Source: Streptomyces sp. NBC_01591 (lineage in GTDB: Bacteria; Actinomycetota; Actinomycetes; Streptomycetales; Streptomycetaceae). From it: a stretch of 64,000 nucleotides of DNA. Location: positions 1 to 64,000 of the forward strand of contig NZ_CP109328.1 of NCBI RefSeq assembly GCF_035918155.1. Reading direction: 5' to 3'. Position numbers and translations under genes: made by a program. How positions within the stretch are numbered: the first letter of the stretch is position 1; every line of letters starts with the position of its first letter. Below, one piece after another: positions 1 through 9,504 of this stretch. The notes beneath the pieces are model-generated. The model saw only the letters and a program-made list of their open reading frames with translations. It was not told where the DNA came from and ran no database searches.

Positions 1-175
1 GCTCCGCGAACACGACGCGCCGTCGCTACGCGACGGAAGACGACCACGCACTCCGTGTGGTCCGGGACTTCGTCCCGGGGATCCGGGCCACTCCGTGGCC
101 CTTGAGTCCAACTCCGCTGGACTCTGGCCCTGTTCGCTCCGCGATCAGGGCGACGGGCCGTGCTCCGCACGGCCC
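1..175. repeat. Telomere-like array of seven consecutive hairpins
   Basis: Stem-loops follow each other almost without gaps: arms 20-26/30-36, 42-49/55-62 (one G-T pair), 62-68/72-78, 85-91/95-101, 104-110/118-124, 127-137/141-151 (one mismatch) and 155-163/167-175. A half hairpin is cut by the window edge at 1-9, so the array continues to the left. Five loops are triloops reading TAC, TTC or TCC on the + strand, which means GTA, GAA or GGA closed by C-G on the other strand. Streptomyces left telomeres have this build and polarity: the 3' overhang is the bottom strand and folds into hairpins with GNA loops. I infer a left telomere or subtelomere of a linear replicon. The exact terminus is not in the window. 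A REP-like extragenic repeat is the main alternative. Confidence 0.65.
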
Positions 176-300
176 TGGGCTGGCTGCATGTGCGGGCGTC
201 AGGGCCTGGGTGTGCTCGGCTGCTTGATGGGGCATCTCTTTTCCGCTGACTCGTGGTCGGTTTCGGGAAGAGATCAGTCCGTCTTATGGAAGCAGAAAAA

Positions 301-2786
301 CTATGGAATCTTCGAGATGTCTGCGGGCCCCTCTTCGGAGACGTCGCGGGCGGTTCCGGACCGGTCCTCTCGGAGGATCTCGTCCATCAACTTGCCTTGA
401 TCTTCGGGTAGTTGACCTGCTTTCTGTTTGGTGCGGGTCTTGCACAGCCACGGGCCGATCATGACGCTTTCGCCGTCGGCCTCGATCCATTCTCTGGCCC
501 CTGGCGGGCGGCCGTGACGCTCTACGAAGGCGCGCAGCAGCAGCGCTGTCTGCTCGAAGGAACGGCGTTTCCTGGTACCGGATGTGACAGTTGTTCTCGG
601 CGTTTTCTTCAGCGGGACTTGATCGGCGGTCAGGCCGAGGCTGGTGAGAAGGTCGCGCTGGCCGGAGTTGAGATCGTGCCAGGTGGTGAACTGACGGTGC
701 AGCCAGCTGCCGGCCTTCACGCCGTCGATCACCGTGTCGCGGCGCAGCGTGGCCGGGTCGTGGCCGGCTTCGATATGGCGCTTGATCAGGTGGTATTTGC
801 GGTGCCAGTCGGGGCCGTGCGGGAGCGTCCAGTGCGGGTCGAGGGCGGTGAGCTGGGCTTCGCGGCTGGGGGCGAGACGGCCTTTGCGGGCCAGGGACCG
901 CTGATCGACGAGGAACTGACCGCCCGGTTCCTGGGAAGGGATGGCGAGGTGGCCGTGTTCGGTGTGGAAGGCCTCAACGGTGGCCATATGCCCCTGCCAG
1001 GCGGCTTCGCTGTCGTCCCAGACCATGCCCAGGTCTTCGAGCTCGGCAATCCAGTCCTCGGCGAGAGAACCCTGGTGATAGGCGGTGCGTTGCCCGGTGA
1101 TGAACTGGCCGAGCCGGTAGCCGTAGGCATCCTCGTAGTCGGCCGGGACACGCAGGTGACCGTGCTCGGTGTGATAGCGGACGGCGGCCGCGAGTCCCGC
1201 GCGGCGGGGTGCGGACAGAACCGCACCAGCAGCGGGCCAGGCCAACAGGTCCATGGCCCGGGCGATATGCCCGGGGTCGAGCGTGAAGTCGAACCGGAAC
1301 CGGCGTGTGATCAGGGTGTGGGTGTTGGCGTCCAGGCGGCGCTTGGCGTTCTTGCGCGGGGCCCGGGCGGCAATCGACTGGTCATGATGCCGGAGCGCAG
1401 CGGTGACCAGCCACAGTGCCTCGTAGGGGGTGGAGAGGAGGTCGGTGGGGTCGGCGTCGGGTGGGGTGTAGGCGGGGATGACCAGGCTCGCCGTCTTGCG
1501 CTCGATGGTCGGGGGCTTACGCAGAGCGCGGCCGAGGCCGCCTGGACGATGCGGCGCACGCTCGCCGTACGGTCCGCGAACACGACCGCGTCCACGGCCG
1601 GCAGGTCCACTCCCTCGCCCAGGACCTGGGCATTGGTCAGCACGCCGCGGTCGGCATCGGCGAAGCCGGTGAGGATGGCGTGGCGCTGGTCGGGGGTGTG
1701 GGTGCCGTTGATCGACTGCACGAGAAGGTCGTCGGCCCATACGGGGCGTTGATTCCCAGGGAGGGCACGCAGCGTATGGGGAAACTGGCGGGCGAAGTCG
1801 GCGGCGTCCGCGACCTGCTGGAAGTACACGATCACATGCTTGAGGTGGTGCTCCGTCATGGCCCTGAGGACGGCCAGGTGCAGCGCCGTCGTGCGACGGG
1901 CACTCGGCGCGAACCCGGTGTGGGCGTCGCCGGAGTTGGTGAGGACGGTGCGCAGGTCGGTGCTGGTGATCGTGGGCACGAGGAGCTGGTAGTCGGCCAG
2001 GACGCCGTCCTCGATCGCGTCCGCGTGGGAGTAGGTGTGCAGGCGCGGGCCGAAGACCTTCGGATCGTCCATCGACGCGATCAGAGAGGGAGCCTCCCAG
2101 GCCGGGACGGTGGCCGCGGTCCGCTTCGGCTGGGGCCGTGTATCGGGGGCCTCGGTCAGGCGCGGAGCCTCCCACTCGTACGGGGTTGCGGTCATGTAGA
2201 GGCGGCGGTCGGCCAGGACACGCTGGTGGTCGTGGATCATCGTCCACTGCTTGTCCCAGCTCCCCGCCGTGCGGTGCGCCTCGTCCACGACCAGGAGGTC
2301 GAAGACAGGGGCAGCGAAGACGCTGTGCTGGGACTCCTCGATCCTGGAGAGGGAATCGAACGTGACGAACACCGTCGCCCGCTCACGCCGTTTCCTGCAC
2401 TGAGCAAGCCAGTACGCCAGGTACTCCCCCGAACCCGTACTCACCGCCCCCGCACCCGCCAGCACAGGATGCTTACGGGCATCGGAGGAAGAGACCGCCA
2501 TCAACGGCTCACGGCGCCCCTCCGCGCGGGCCGCGGCCGCCCACTGACCAATCAAATCCAGGCCCGGCACCGCCACCAGGAGATACCAGACATCGAGAGC
2601 TTCCGCAGTGCGCAGCGCGGTCAGGGTCTTCCCCGTCCCACACGCCGAGACAATATGCCCACGCGAACCCGGGCGCTTCAGATGCCGGGCTGCGCTGTCC
2701 ACCGCCTGCTGCTGATCTGGGCGCAGCACACGACGTTCGGGGCGAACCGAGATGGGCGGGCCGTCGTAGTTGGGGTCGGTGGTCAT
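301..2786 (-). pseudogene. DEAH-type helicase with helicase-associated repeats, frameshifted in motif VI
   Basis: Superfamily 2 helicase. The ATG at 2786 follows a GAGGA box by 8 nt. Visible motifs are motif I (SACGTGKT), motif II (VVDEAHRT) and motif III (MTATP). After RIVQA the frame is lost: the expected LGRALRK of motif VI is encoded at 1536 and leftward in another frame, with five bases (1537-1541) where three or six would keep frame. The second frame then runs to a TAG at 301 and holds helicase-associated repeats (HTEHGHLRVP, YRLGQFITGQR, LGMVW pattern, several copies). Joined, the protein would be about 825 residues, like the intact paralogue at 5599-8094. Helicase genes of this kind lie next to telomeres in Streptomyces linear replicons. 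The lesion could be real or a sequencing error in a GC run. Confidence 0.8.
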
Positions 2787-2839
2787 CAAGTGGTTCCTCA
2801 AGGACACGGGAGGAGACGTTGAGGCTGGAGCGGCGGTGG

Positions 2840-3259
2840 TCAGCAGTACGGCCAGTGGATTCCTTGTCCGCGGCCTCTGATCGCACGCCATTCAGGGACG
2901 GGGACCCGGCCGGCCGCGGCATAGATCCAGCCCTTTTGGTGGTAGACGCGGTTGAGGAGCGTGTCGAGGACGTGCCAGTCGGCGTGATGCCCGCAGGCAC
3001 TGCACCGGTTGGGGTTGAAGCTGCGGCCCCGCTGCCAGGCGGGGCGGTCGTGCAGTTGCGCCGCGATGTCTGCCGTGTCGCCGTCCGGTGCCGCCAGGAT
3101 GCGGCGTGCCATGGCGACGGCCTCGGGGAAGTCCGTGGTGGTGAACTCCTCGCCGCGCGGGCTGTATGACGGCAGCAGCCCGAACACCCACCACAGGGAG
3201 AAGGAGCACCGCTCGCACGGCGCCTCGTATGCCAGCACGTCTACCTGCAGCGAACTCAC
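2840..3259 (-). CDS. Small cysteine-containing hypothetical protein upstream of helicase
   Basis: 139 residues, not recognised. The GTG at 3259 is chosen because GGAGGTG lies 8 nt upstream; an open frame continues further upstream but without a comparable ribosome site. Cysteine pairs CERC (near the N-terminus) and CSACGHH (in the middle) could bind a metal, a WWVFGLLP stretch is hydrophobic, and the C-terminus ends in WPYC. It ends 53 bp before the helicase start on the same strand, so the two are probably cotranscribed and the protein may assist the helicase. No function is assigned. Confidence 0.6.
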   Translation of the reverse strand: MSSLQVDVLAYEAPCERCSFSLWWVFGLLPSYSPRGEEFTTTDFPEAVAMARRILAAPDGDTADIAAQLHDRPAWQRGRSFNPNRCSACGHHADWHVLDTLLNRVYHQKGWIYAAAGRVPVPEWRAIRGRGQGIHWPYC

Positions 3260-4168
3260 CAGGCCGCACCTCCTTACACGGTGATCCTGGCACATCGTTT
3301 CTTGGCGCTGGGCGCGGTCTGGCAGGGGGGCAGGTAACTGGTAGAGAGTCCGTCCGGTAGCGCTCAAGTCCGGCGACAAGGGCGACGGCGGTGTCCGCTG
3401 CCTCTCGGCGCTGCGCTGGTTCGCGGGCGGTGTACATGTGGCCGAGGGGCAGAAGAGGGTGTCAGCCGTCGCGTCTTCGTCCACGACAGGCGCCTCCGTC
3501 CCGTAAGGGAGGAGGCGCCTTCTCGGATCAGAGGGTGTCGTCCATGGACGCTTTCCCGGTGCTCCAGCAGGTCGGACCAGAGCCAGCCGCTGCCTGAGCC
3601 ATCAGGCCTGCAGCTCGGCCTCTGGCCGGCCTGCTTCGGACGGTTGCCCTCGTCCCTGCCAGAGGAAAAGGGCACACCAGTCCTGATTTATCTAGTGGCC
3701 AGTCTGCCGCCAAGCATGACTAGCCAGTCTTCTTCACCAGTGAGCCGACAAAACTCATGCGGTGAAACGCAGGGTCCTGGTCCTGTAAGGATCCTGCGAA
3801 CAACCCCGAGCATGAAGGTCTGGGTGACTCCTTGCACGCCTTGAACTGAGACGGGAGCTGACCCAACGTCGACTCGCCCCGGATTCCTGCTGGCCAGTGG
3901 CCGGACAGGAGTCAACTCGGGCTTGGATACGCGGTGGACCAATGTAGTTGGGGCCCGCGTGGGTGGCGTTGCGCCTGTCAGAGTAGGGCGTGGAATCGAG
4001 TCCTGCGCAGGCGGGAGCGCCAACTCCCGGTGGGGCTCGATCCGGCTGAGCCTGAAGTCCGCGTGGGGTGTCGCCAACGCCTTCGGACCGAAGGCCCAGT
4101 GAGCCGACATCAGCAAGTACGGCGGCGGTACGCCGCCGCCGTACGCGAGCTCATGAGGAGCCCACCCG
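3260..4168. other. Gene-free stretch between divergent units
   Basis: No frame here has a ribosome site plus a recognisable protein. The open frames on both strands look like the usual antisense by-products of high GC. The only structure I see is the hairpin at 3488-3520. The stretch separates the leftward helicase operon from the rightward gene pair at 4169-5278. Confidence 0.5.
3488..3520. terminator. Hairpin, likely bidirectional terminator
   Basis: AGGCGCCTCC at 3488-3497 pairs with GGAGGCGCCT at 3511-3520, and the 13-nt loop can add a TCCC/GGGA stem. TCTC follows, with no real T-tract, as is common in actinomycetes. Confidence 0.55.
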
Positions 4169-4495
4169 GTGAAGCCCCCGCGTACCGACGAGGCGGCCAT
4201 GTCGTCCGTCGTACTGTCCGGCCGGACGCAGTCCGCGCCCGCAGTGATCACGCCTTCCCGTTTCGGGATGGCCCAGGCGATCGTGCTGGTCGCCTTTGTG
4301 ACCGCGGCAGTTGTCCTCTGCCTGGCCGCGCACATGCCCGTGAACACCGTCTACGACGTCCTTCTACTTCTCGGCGGTGCCGGTTCCATCGGTGTCGCTG
4401 TTCTCCTCGCCGCAGGTGTCAGTGACCGGCGGCGAAGCGGGAACTTCCTGCGCCGGATCGTCACCGCGGTCCTGAACAACGGGTCGGGGAGCTGA
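4169..4495 (+). CDS. Small two-helix membrane protein
   Basis: 108 residues from a GTG at 4169 with GAGGAG 8 nt upstream. Two hydrophobic segments are visible, about residues 36-55 (IVLVAFVTAAVVLCLAA) and 63-83 (YDVLLLLGGAGSIGVAVLLA), followed by a basic SDRRRSGNFLRR tail. Its TGA ends 6 bp before the ATG of the XRE-type regulator, so the two form an operon. Function unknown; a membrane partner for the regulator is an inference from spacing only. Confidence 0.65.
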   Translation: MKPPRTDEAAMSSVVLSGRTQSAPAVITPSRFGMAQAIVLVAFVTAAVVLCLAAHMPVNTVYDVLLLLGGAGSIGVAVLLAAGVSDRRRSGNFLRRIVTAVLNNGSGS

Positions 4496-4501
4496 GGCGG
4501 C

Positions 4502-5278
4502 ATGGCGCGACCTGAGAACCCGATCGACTACACGGTTCCGGAGGTGGGCATGCTGGCCAAGTACCTCCGGGACCTGCGCAGCCAGTCCGGGATGACCTTC
4601 CGTGACCTGGCCGGCATCACCCCCACCTCGTCGGAGTCGGCACTGAAGCGGGCCGTGAAGGGCGGCTCGCGTCCTCCCAAGCAGGTCGTGGTCATCGAGC
4701 TCGTCGAGGTCACTGACGGCGATCTCGGCCACGCCCTGAAGCTTCTCGCCGGGGCCGAGAAGGCCGCGGCCGAGGCGAGGCGCGAGGCGAGGCGCTCCAC
4801 GGTTCTGCCGAAGCCTGGCCTCGCGTGCACCCGGGCCGAACTGGGGCAGGCGATGCGCGATGCGTACAACGCGGCGGCACGACCGACGCTGGACGAAATG
4901 GTGGACCGTGCGGGCCTGGCCCTTCCCCGCAGCACGGCCCACCTCATCGTCAAAGCCCGCAACGTGCCCCGGGATGTGCGCACGTACCTGGCGTTCCTGC
5001 ACGGCATCGGTGTGCAGGAGGCCGAACTGCATCCCTGGATCAAGGCCTGGGTCAGGGTTGTGGGCTGGGGAGCCGGGGTGCTCGAGCAGAAGGTGCTCGG
5101 TAGGCCGCACACCCGCTTCGAGTCAGTCTTCGATCAGTGGGTCCGTGGCCTTCTGCGCAGCCCCAGCCTGATGGCACGCCTGCATCCTGGAGCGATCGCC
5201 GACAGACCCGACGTTCTGGTGGAGCTCGTCGGCCGCCGCTTCGTCAATGGATTCGAGGAACTGGACATCGCCGCCTGA
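4502..5278 (+). CDS. Helix-turn-helix DNA-binding protein
   Basis: 258 residues starting at ATG 4502, six bases after the preceding stop. Residues about 13-55 (MLAKYLRDLRSQSGMTFRDL followed by SESALKRA) fit an XRE-type helix-turn-helix, and a second similar region lies around residues 108-150 (ELGQAMRDAYNAAARPTLDE followed by STAHLIVKARNVP). The two resembling halves may be duplicated HTH units. The C-terminal third is not recognised. It probably regulates its own operon or a neighbouring mobile function. Similar HTH proteins are common in Streptomyces accessory DNA. Confidence 0.65.
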   Translation: MARPENPIDYTVPEVGMLAKYLRDLRSQSGMTFRDLAGITPTSSESALKRAVKGGSRPPKQVVVIELVEVTDGDLGHALKLLAGAEKAAAEARREARRSTVLPKPGLACTRAELGQAMRDAYNAAARPTLDEMVDRAGLALPRSTAHLIVKARNVPRDVRTYLAFLHGIGVQEAELHPWIKAWVRVVGWGAGVLEQKVLGRPHTRFESVFDQWVRGLLRSPSLMARLHPGAIADRPDVLVELVGRRFVNGFEELDIAA

Positions 5279-5288
5279 CCTCGATGAG

Positions 5289-5320
5289 GCTGGGGTGATC
5301 GAGGGATCGGTCACCCCAGC
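5289..5320. terminator. Terminator hairpin after the HTH gene
   Basis: GCTGGGGTGA at 5289-5298 pairs perfectly with TCACCCCAGC at 5311-5320 around a 12-nt loop, 10 bp after the regulator stop codon. Confidence 0.6.
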
Positions 5321-5598
5321 ACGAGCGGCGGGCGAGGGACACCCGGGAAGATCGAGGCGCTGGTCAGCGGGCATGGTGAGCTAACCCGGACACCGTGGTT
5401 CCCCTCTCGTGCCAGTGAGCATCTGATGATCGCCTACGAGGAACCCGAGATCGATCCGCGGTGGACCGAGACGTTCGAGGTCGTCGAGGGCGCTGCACAC
5501 GGGCGGGTGCTGCGACTGCTCGAACACACCGCGCCGGAAGAGAAGCTGGCCGGCTGGTCACTGCCGGCGATCCACAGGACCGGGCCGGGTGTATGGGA
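5321..5598. other. Intergenic stretch with a possible short gene remnant
   Basis: A + frame from ATG 5426 reads MIAYEEPEIDPRW, then codes plausibly for about 50 residues before becoming antisense to the helicase C-terminus. It has no recognisable family, no good ribosome site and no proper end, so I treat it as a remnant at most. Confidence 0.3.
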
Positions 5599-8094
5599 TC
5601 AGTGTGCTCGTCCGGCGGCTCCGCCGTGGGTGCGTCGGTTCCGATGTTGCCCCGCCGACGGAATGCGGGGCCTGGGCAGGGCGGCTGGGGCATCGTCGCA
5701 CCGGAGTCCAGGAAGCCATTCCATGCCGAGCGCCTCAACGGATTCGGTCTCTTCACGGCTGAGGCGGGCCGCGCCGGCCAAGTCGCGCAAGTCGGTGATC
5801 CACTGACCCAGCGGGAAGCAGGAACTGCCGTGGGTGTCGGTGTAGTCAACGGGGACGCGCAGATGCTGGTAGCGGCGGAAGAAGCGCCGGGCGGCGCGCA
5901 GTCCGTGGGCGTGCGTGGCGCTCTGGCTGCCGAGGGGACGGCACAGGGCAAGGGTGAGGGGGCCGCGCTGCAGCGGCAGAGCGGCCAGGAGTGTCTGCTG
6001 TGCTTTGGCGAGAGTAGGGAAGGCATCGATCTGCTCGTCTAGCCAGCGAGTGAGGTCGTCCGCGTCGGCGGGGAGCGGGCCCGGGTAGAGAGACAGGTCC
6101 GTGTCGGCCTCGCGGGCACGCGTGTACATGCGCTGCCACGCCGCGTGCCAGGCGGGGTTCCACCAGCGGTCGATGTCCTTCAGGGCGCGGGCGTAGGGGG
6201 CGGGCAGGGTGCTGTCGGCGGCCAGGCGGCGCTGCTCGGCAAGCCAGGCGCCCAGTGGTCGACCCTGATAGGTCTCATCCGGTTCCGGGAGCAGATGGCC
6301 GTGGGCACGGGCGTAGTCCTGGGCAACGGGGAGGAGGTTTTCGGTGCTGTCTTCGGTGTGGGCCCAGGGCATGGTGCAGGTGACCAGGGCGGCGACTCGG
6401 GCTGCGGAGAGGTGTCCGGCGGCCTTGAGAGCGCGCTGGTACCCCAGCCAGCAGCCGAGGTGGAACCCGTCATCGGTGATGTGGTTGCTGGGCACGTTCA
6501 GATGGCCGTGGGTGTCGAAGAATGCCTGCGCGCAGGCCATCCCGTTCTCCCAGACATCGGGTTCGGGCTCCATGATCCGCAGCATCAGGTGCGGGGCGAT
6601 CTCCGTTGCGCGTGCCGGGTGAATGGCGAGGGCCGGTGCGGGCGGTAGCAGCCGGGCGCCGTTGATCGGCAGGCGGTGGAAGTAGTGCTCGTCGTACGCC
6701 TTGAGCGCGATCATGACCTGGTGCAGGAGGTGGTACGGGGTCCCGAACGTTGCTGCCTCGGGGCGCTGCCCGGGGCCGAAGAGCACCGGGATGACCAGTG
6801 TGGAGATCTTGTTCATACCAGGGCCGATGCGCAGAGCGCGGCCGATCGCCTGGACGATGTCGATGGTGGACTGTTTGGGGTCGGCGAAGAGCACGGAGTC
6901 GGCCAGCGGGAAGTCGACACCTTCGACACATAGGCGGACGTTGCACAGCACGCTCAGCTCCGCGAGAGTGCTGGCGTGCTGGTCTTGCGGAGGCTGGGCA
7001 AACCGGGTCAGGTGCTCTCGCCGCTCTGAACGGCTGTTACGGGAATGGATGCTGGCGACCCATAGGCCGTGGGCGTGGCCGCCGGGGATGGCTGCGGCGG
7101 TCTCGGGCAGGGTTTCGGCGAAGGCATCGCTTTGCGCGATGCTGCGGCTGAAGACGACCGTGCGGCGGATGCTGTGTTCCTCGCGCGCTCTGAGCAGGGC
7201 CAGCTGGGCCGCCGCTACCCGCATGGCATCGGTCTGGGGCGTGCGGCTGGCCCCCTTGCCGGCGGTCAAGAGGGTGCGCAGGTGCGGGTCGTGGATCTCG
7301 GGGGCGGCGATGCGGTAGTCGGCCAGGCGTCCCTCATGGATGGCCTCGGCCAGCGAGTAGCGGTAGGCGACAGGTCCGTAGAGGGAGACGTCGTCCATGG
7401 AGGCGATCGGTTCGGTGACGATGTCTCGGTTGACGTCCCAGATGCGGGGCGTGGCGGTGAGGTAGAGGCGGTGGCGGGCGGGGATGGCGTCGTTGTCGTG
7501 GATGACGGCCCACGGTTTGCCGCGGGCGCCGGCGGTACGGTGGGCTTCGTCCACGACCGCGATGTCCCAGCGCGGCAGCAGATGGCGCTGGTGAGCTTCG
7601 ACGAGCTTGGGCAGCGAGGCGTAGGTGGCGAAGGCACTGACGGGACCGTCTGCACCGCGTACGACGGCAGCCAGCCGGGCGGGGTCGCTGGTCATGGTGA
7701 GCACGCCGCTCAGGATGGGCTCACTGGTCTGTGTGTCGGAGCACAGGCCCAGGAAGTGGCCCGGCCGGCCGGAGGTGTGCCAGACGCGGGCGGTCTGGTT
7801 GAGCAGTTCCAGGGTCGGCATCACGGTCAGGCTGCGGCTGTCGGAGGTGAGCTCGTGGGCGATGTGGACGGCGAGGTGGGTCTTTCCGGTGCCGCACGGC
7901 ATGATCACCTGCTGGCGTTCGTATCCCATAGCGAAGGCGTTGAGGACGCAGTCGGCCGCGGCGCGCTGGCGTGTCCACAGTTCGCTGGGCAGGCGTTTGG
8001 CGGGCTGGTCGTGCAGCACAAGACGGCTCCGGCGCAAGGGCAGGTGACGGGTTTCTAAGGGGCAGGATGCGGACGAGCCCGCGGCGCAGGGCAC
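5599..8094 (-). CDS. DEAH-type helicase with helicase-associated repeats (intact)
   Basis: 831 residues from a GTG at 8094. The motifs are complete: Walker A PCGTGKT (about 66-72), VVDEAHRT, TATPRIW, CVEGVDFP and motif VI IVQAIGRALR, which the first helicase has lost. The C-terminal half carries helicase-associated repeats (FFDTHGHLNVP, LGCWLGYQR; YARAHGHLLP, LGAWLAEQRR; RRYQHLRVP, LGQWITDLR). It is expected to be an ATP-dependent nucleic-acid translocase. Paralogy with the 301-2786 gene and closeness to the telomere-like array suggest a role in end maintenance or conjugal transfer of a linear replicon, as proposed for terminal Streptomyces helicases; this is inference. It could instead be a defence helicase. 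Confidence 0.85.
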   Translation of the reverse strand: MPCAAGSSASCPLETRHLPLRRSRLVLHDQPAKRLPSELWTRQRAAADCVLNAFAMGYERQQVIMPCGTGKTHLAVHIAHELTSDSRSLTVMPTLELLNQTARVWHTSGRPGHFLGLCSDTQTSEPILSGVLTMTSDPARLAAVVRGADGPVSAFATYASLPKLVEAHQRHLLPRWDIAVVDEAHRTAGARGKPWAVIHDNDAIPARHRLYLTATPRIWDVNRDIVTEPIASMDDVSLYGPVAYRYSLAEAIHEGRLADYRIAAPEIHDPHLRTLLTAGKGASRTPQTDAMRVAAAQLALLRAREEHSIRRTVVFSRSIAQSDAFAETLPETAAAIPGGHAHGLWVASIHSRNSRSERREHLTRFAQPPQDQHASTLAELSVLCNVRLCVEGVDFPLADSVLFADPKQSTIDIVQAIGRALRIGPGMNKISTLVIPVLFGPGQRPEAATFGTPYHLLHQVMIALKAYDEHYFHRLPINGARLLPPAPALAIHPARATEIAPHLMLRIMEPEPDVWENGMACAQAFFDTHGHLNVPSNHITDDGFHLGCWLGYQRALKAAGHLSAARVAALVTCTMPWAHTEDSTENLLPVAQDYARAHGHLLPEPDETYQGRPLGAWLAEQRRLAADSTLPAPYARALKDIDRWWNPAWHAAWQRMYTRAREADTDLSLYPGPLPADADDLTRWLDEQIDAFPTLAKAQQTLLAALPLQRGPLTLALCRPLGSQSATHAHGLRAARRFFRRYQHLRVPVDYTDTHGSSCFPLGQWITDLRDLAGAARLSREETESVEALGMEWLPGLRCDDAPAALPRPRIPSAGQHRNRRTHGGAAGRAH

Positions 8095-8309
8095 TCACCC
8101 CGGCCTGTCTCACCCGTTGGGGTGAACGCCCCGGGCCCTCTGGGTCCTCACCGTGGTAGGGAGCGGAGTGCGGTGGAGATCCGGTTCATTGCGGGCGTGG
8201 CGTCCTGGGCAGGACAGCCGGTGCGGGAGGCGCGATGTACGGCGGGCGGCAAGCATCGTGATTGGACGGTTGCCGGGCCGCCTGGGCAAAGGGGTTGGGG
8301 AATACGGTG

Positions 8310-9335
8310 TGGAGCAGAAGTCTGCCGCGGCGGCCGGTCCGCTTCGTGGCCAACGAGTCGAACTGTTCGTTCTTGTGGCGGGTGGCCGGGGCACAGGGGG
8401 TGGAGGTCGGCTTCCTGCTCGCCGAACTCGGCGACGGGCCGCCGGGCCAGGAGGCCCTTCAGCCATATCTGGCCGAGGTGTTCCTCAGCGGTGCGGCGGC
8501 AGACCGGCTCGCGGAGATGCTCGGGGTGCCGTCCGCGCGGCTTCGGTGGGCCCTGCCGCATCTGCGCGAGGCACATCTTCTGCCGGGTGGGCAGGCGCGG
8601 TGGGAGTGGCCGTGGCAGCCGCTGGCGCACTATCTCGTGCCGGCTTGCGGACTGTGTACGGCGGCACGGGGCGCCGGCCTTGGTGGGGTGTGGCTCGTCT
8701 GGCCGGAGCGGTGGCGGATCTGCGAGCGGCACGGCCGGTTCACGCACGTGCGTCAGAGGAATGGGGCGGGAGTGGATCTGGCGCCGCTGCCGGAGTCGGT
8801 CGACGCCCACCGTCGGCGGGGCCGGCTTGAGCGGCGGTTCGGGCCGGCCGGAGGGTTCCTGGTCTCGGACGCCTTCGCCCTTACTGGGTGGTGGTGGCGC
8901 CGCGCCCCTCTCACCCGGCGGTGGACCGGGCGGGCCGGGCGGGCGGGACTGCAGCCCGAAGTCGTCGAGACGGCATGGCTGTTGGTGTATCCGGAGGTGC
9001 TGCAGGTAGCCCGGGCGCTGCTGCGCTACGAGCAGCAACGCGCCGCTCTGCCCGGCGGGCCCTGGGCTGCGGCCGAGTCCCGTCTGGTGGCCGAGCTGTC
9101 CCAGCTGGCGGATGCGCTCGAACTGCCGCCGGGCAGGTGGCAGGTCCCGGTGGCGGAGTGGCTCGCCCGGCATCAGCGGTGCGCGCCGGCCACCAGGGAT
9201 GACGAGTGCGGCGGGCGCCGCCGTGGCCGGAGGCCGGTCACAGCGCTGATCCACCGCGACGACGAGCACCGGGCGCCGCTGGAGAACCTCTGCTGCCTGC
9301 CCTGGGACTGGAGTGACTCGTTCACCGTCGTATGA
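8310..9335 (+). CDS. TniQ/TnsD-family target-selection protein 1
   Basis: About 341 residues from GTG 8310 (an open frame starts earlier at 8262 without a better ribosome site). The N-terminus LPRRPVRFVANESNCSFLWR matches the TniQ opening where P, E and SxxxR are conserved. A zinc-site pattern follows, CGLC about 100 residues in and WRICERHGRF later, the CxxC...CxxH of TniQ. TniQ proteins join TnsC to guide Tn7-like transposons to targets. The gene heads the cluster tniQ-tnsA-tnsB-tnsC. The C-terminal third is not recognised and probably contacts DNA. A second, different TniQ lies at 19365. Confidence 0.7.
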   Translation, partial: WSRSLPRRPVRFVANESNCSFLWRVAGAQGVEVGFLLAELGDGPPGQEALQPYLAEVFLSGAAADRLAEMLGVPSARLRWALPHLREAHLLPGGQARWEWPWQPLAHYLVPACGLCTAARGAGLGGVWLVWPERWRICERHGRFTHVRQRNGAGVDLAPLPESVDAHRRRGRLERRFGPAGGFLVSDAFALTGWWWRRAPLTRRWTGRAGRAGLQPEVVETAWLLVYPEVLQVARALLRYEQQRAALPGGPWAAAESRLVAELSQLADALELPPGRWQVPVAEWLARHQRCAPATRDDECGGRRRGRRPVTALIHRDDEHRAPLENLCCLPWDWSDSFTVV

Positions 9336-9504
9336 GCTCCCGCCCACAGCGGCACGCCCCGTCTGGTTTCGCACACGTATCTGCCCTGTTCCCTCGATCG
9401 TGGGGTGGAGCCGGGTGCGGCTGCGCATGCCCCATCCGTACGTGGATGCTGGAGCAGGGGCACGCACGGTGCGGCCCACGACAACAGCCAAGGGGGCGGC
9501 GGAC

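Noticed and set aside
412..1752. 446-codon open frame on the + strand opposite the first helicase
   Set aside because: Typical antisense frame of GC-rich coding DNA: low-complexity Gly/Val/Arg text, no ribosome site, and the minus strand carries recognisable helicase repeats.
3688..4347. 219-codon minus frame between the helicase operon and the HTH pair
   Set aside because: Its start overlaps the antisense of the membrane-protein gene, there is no ribosome site and no family-like text.
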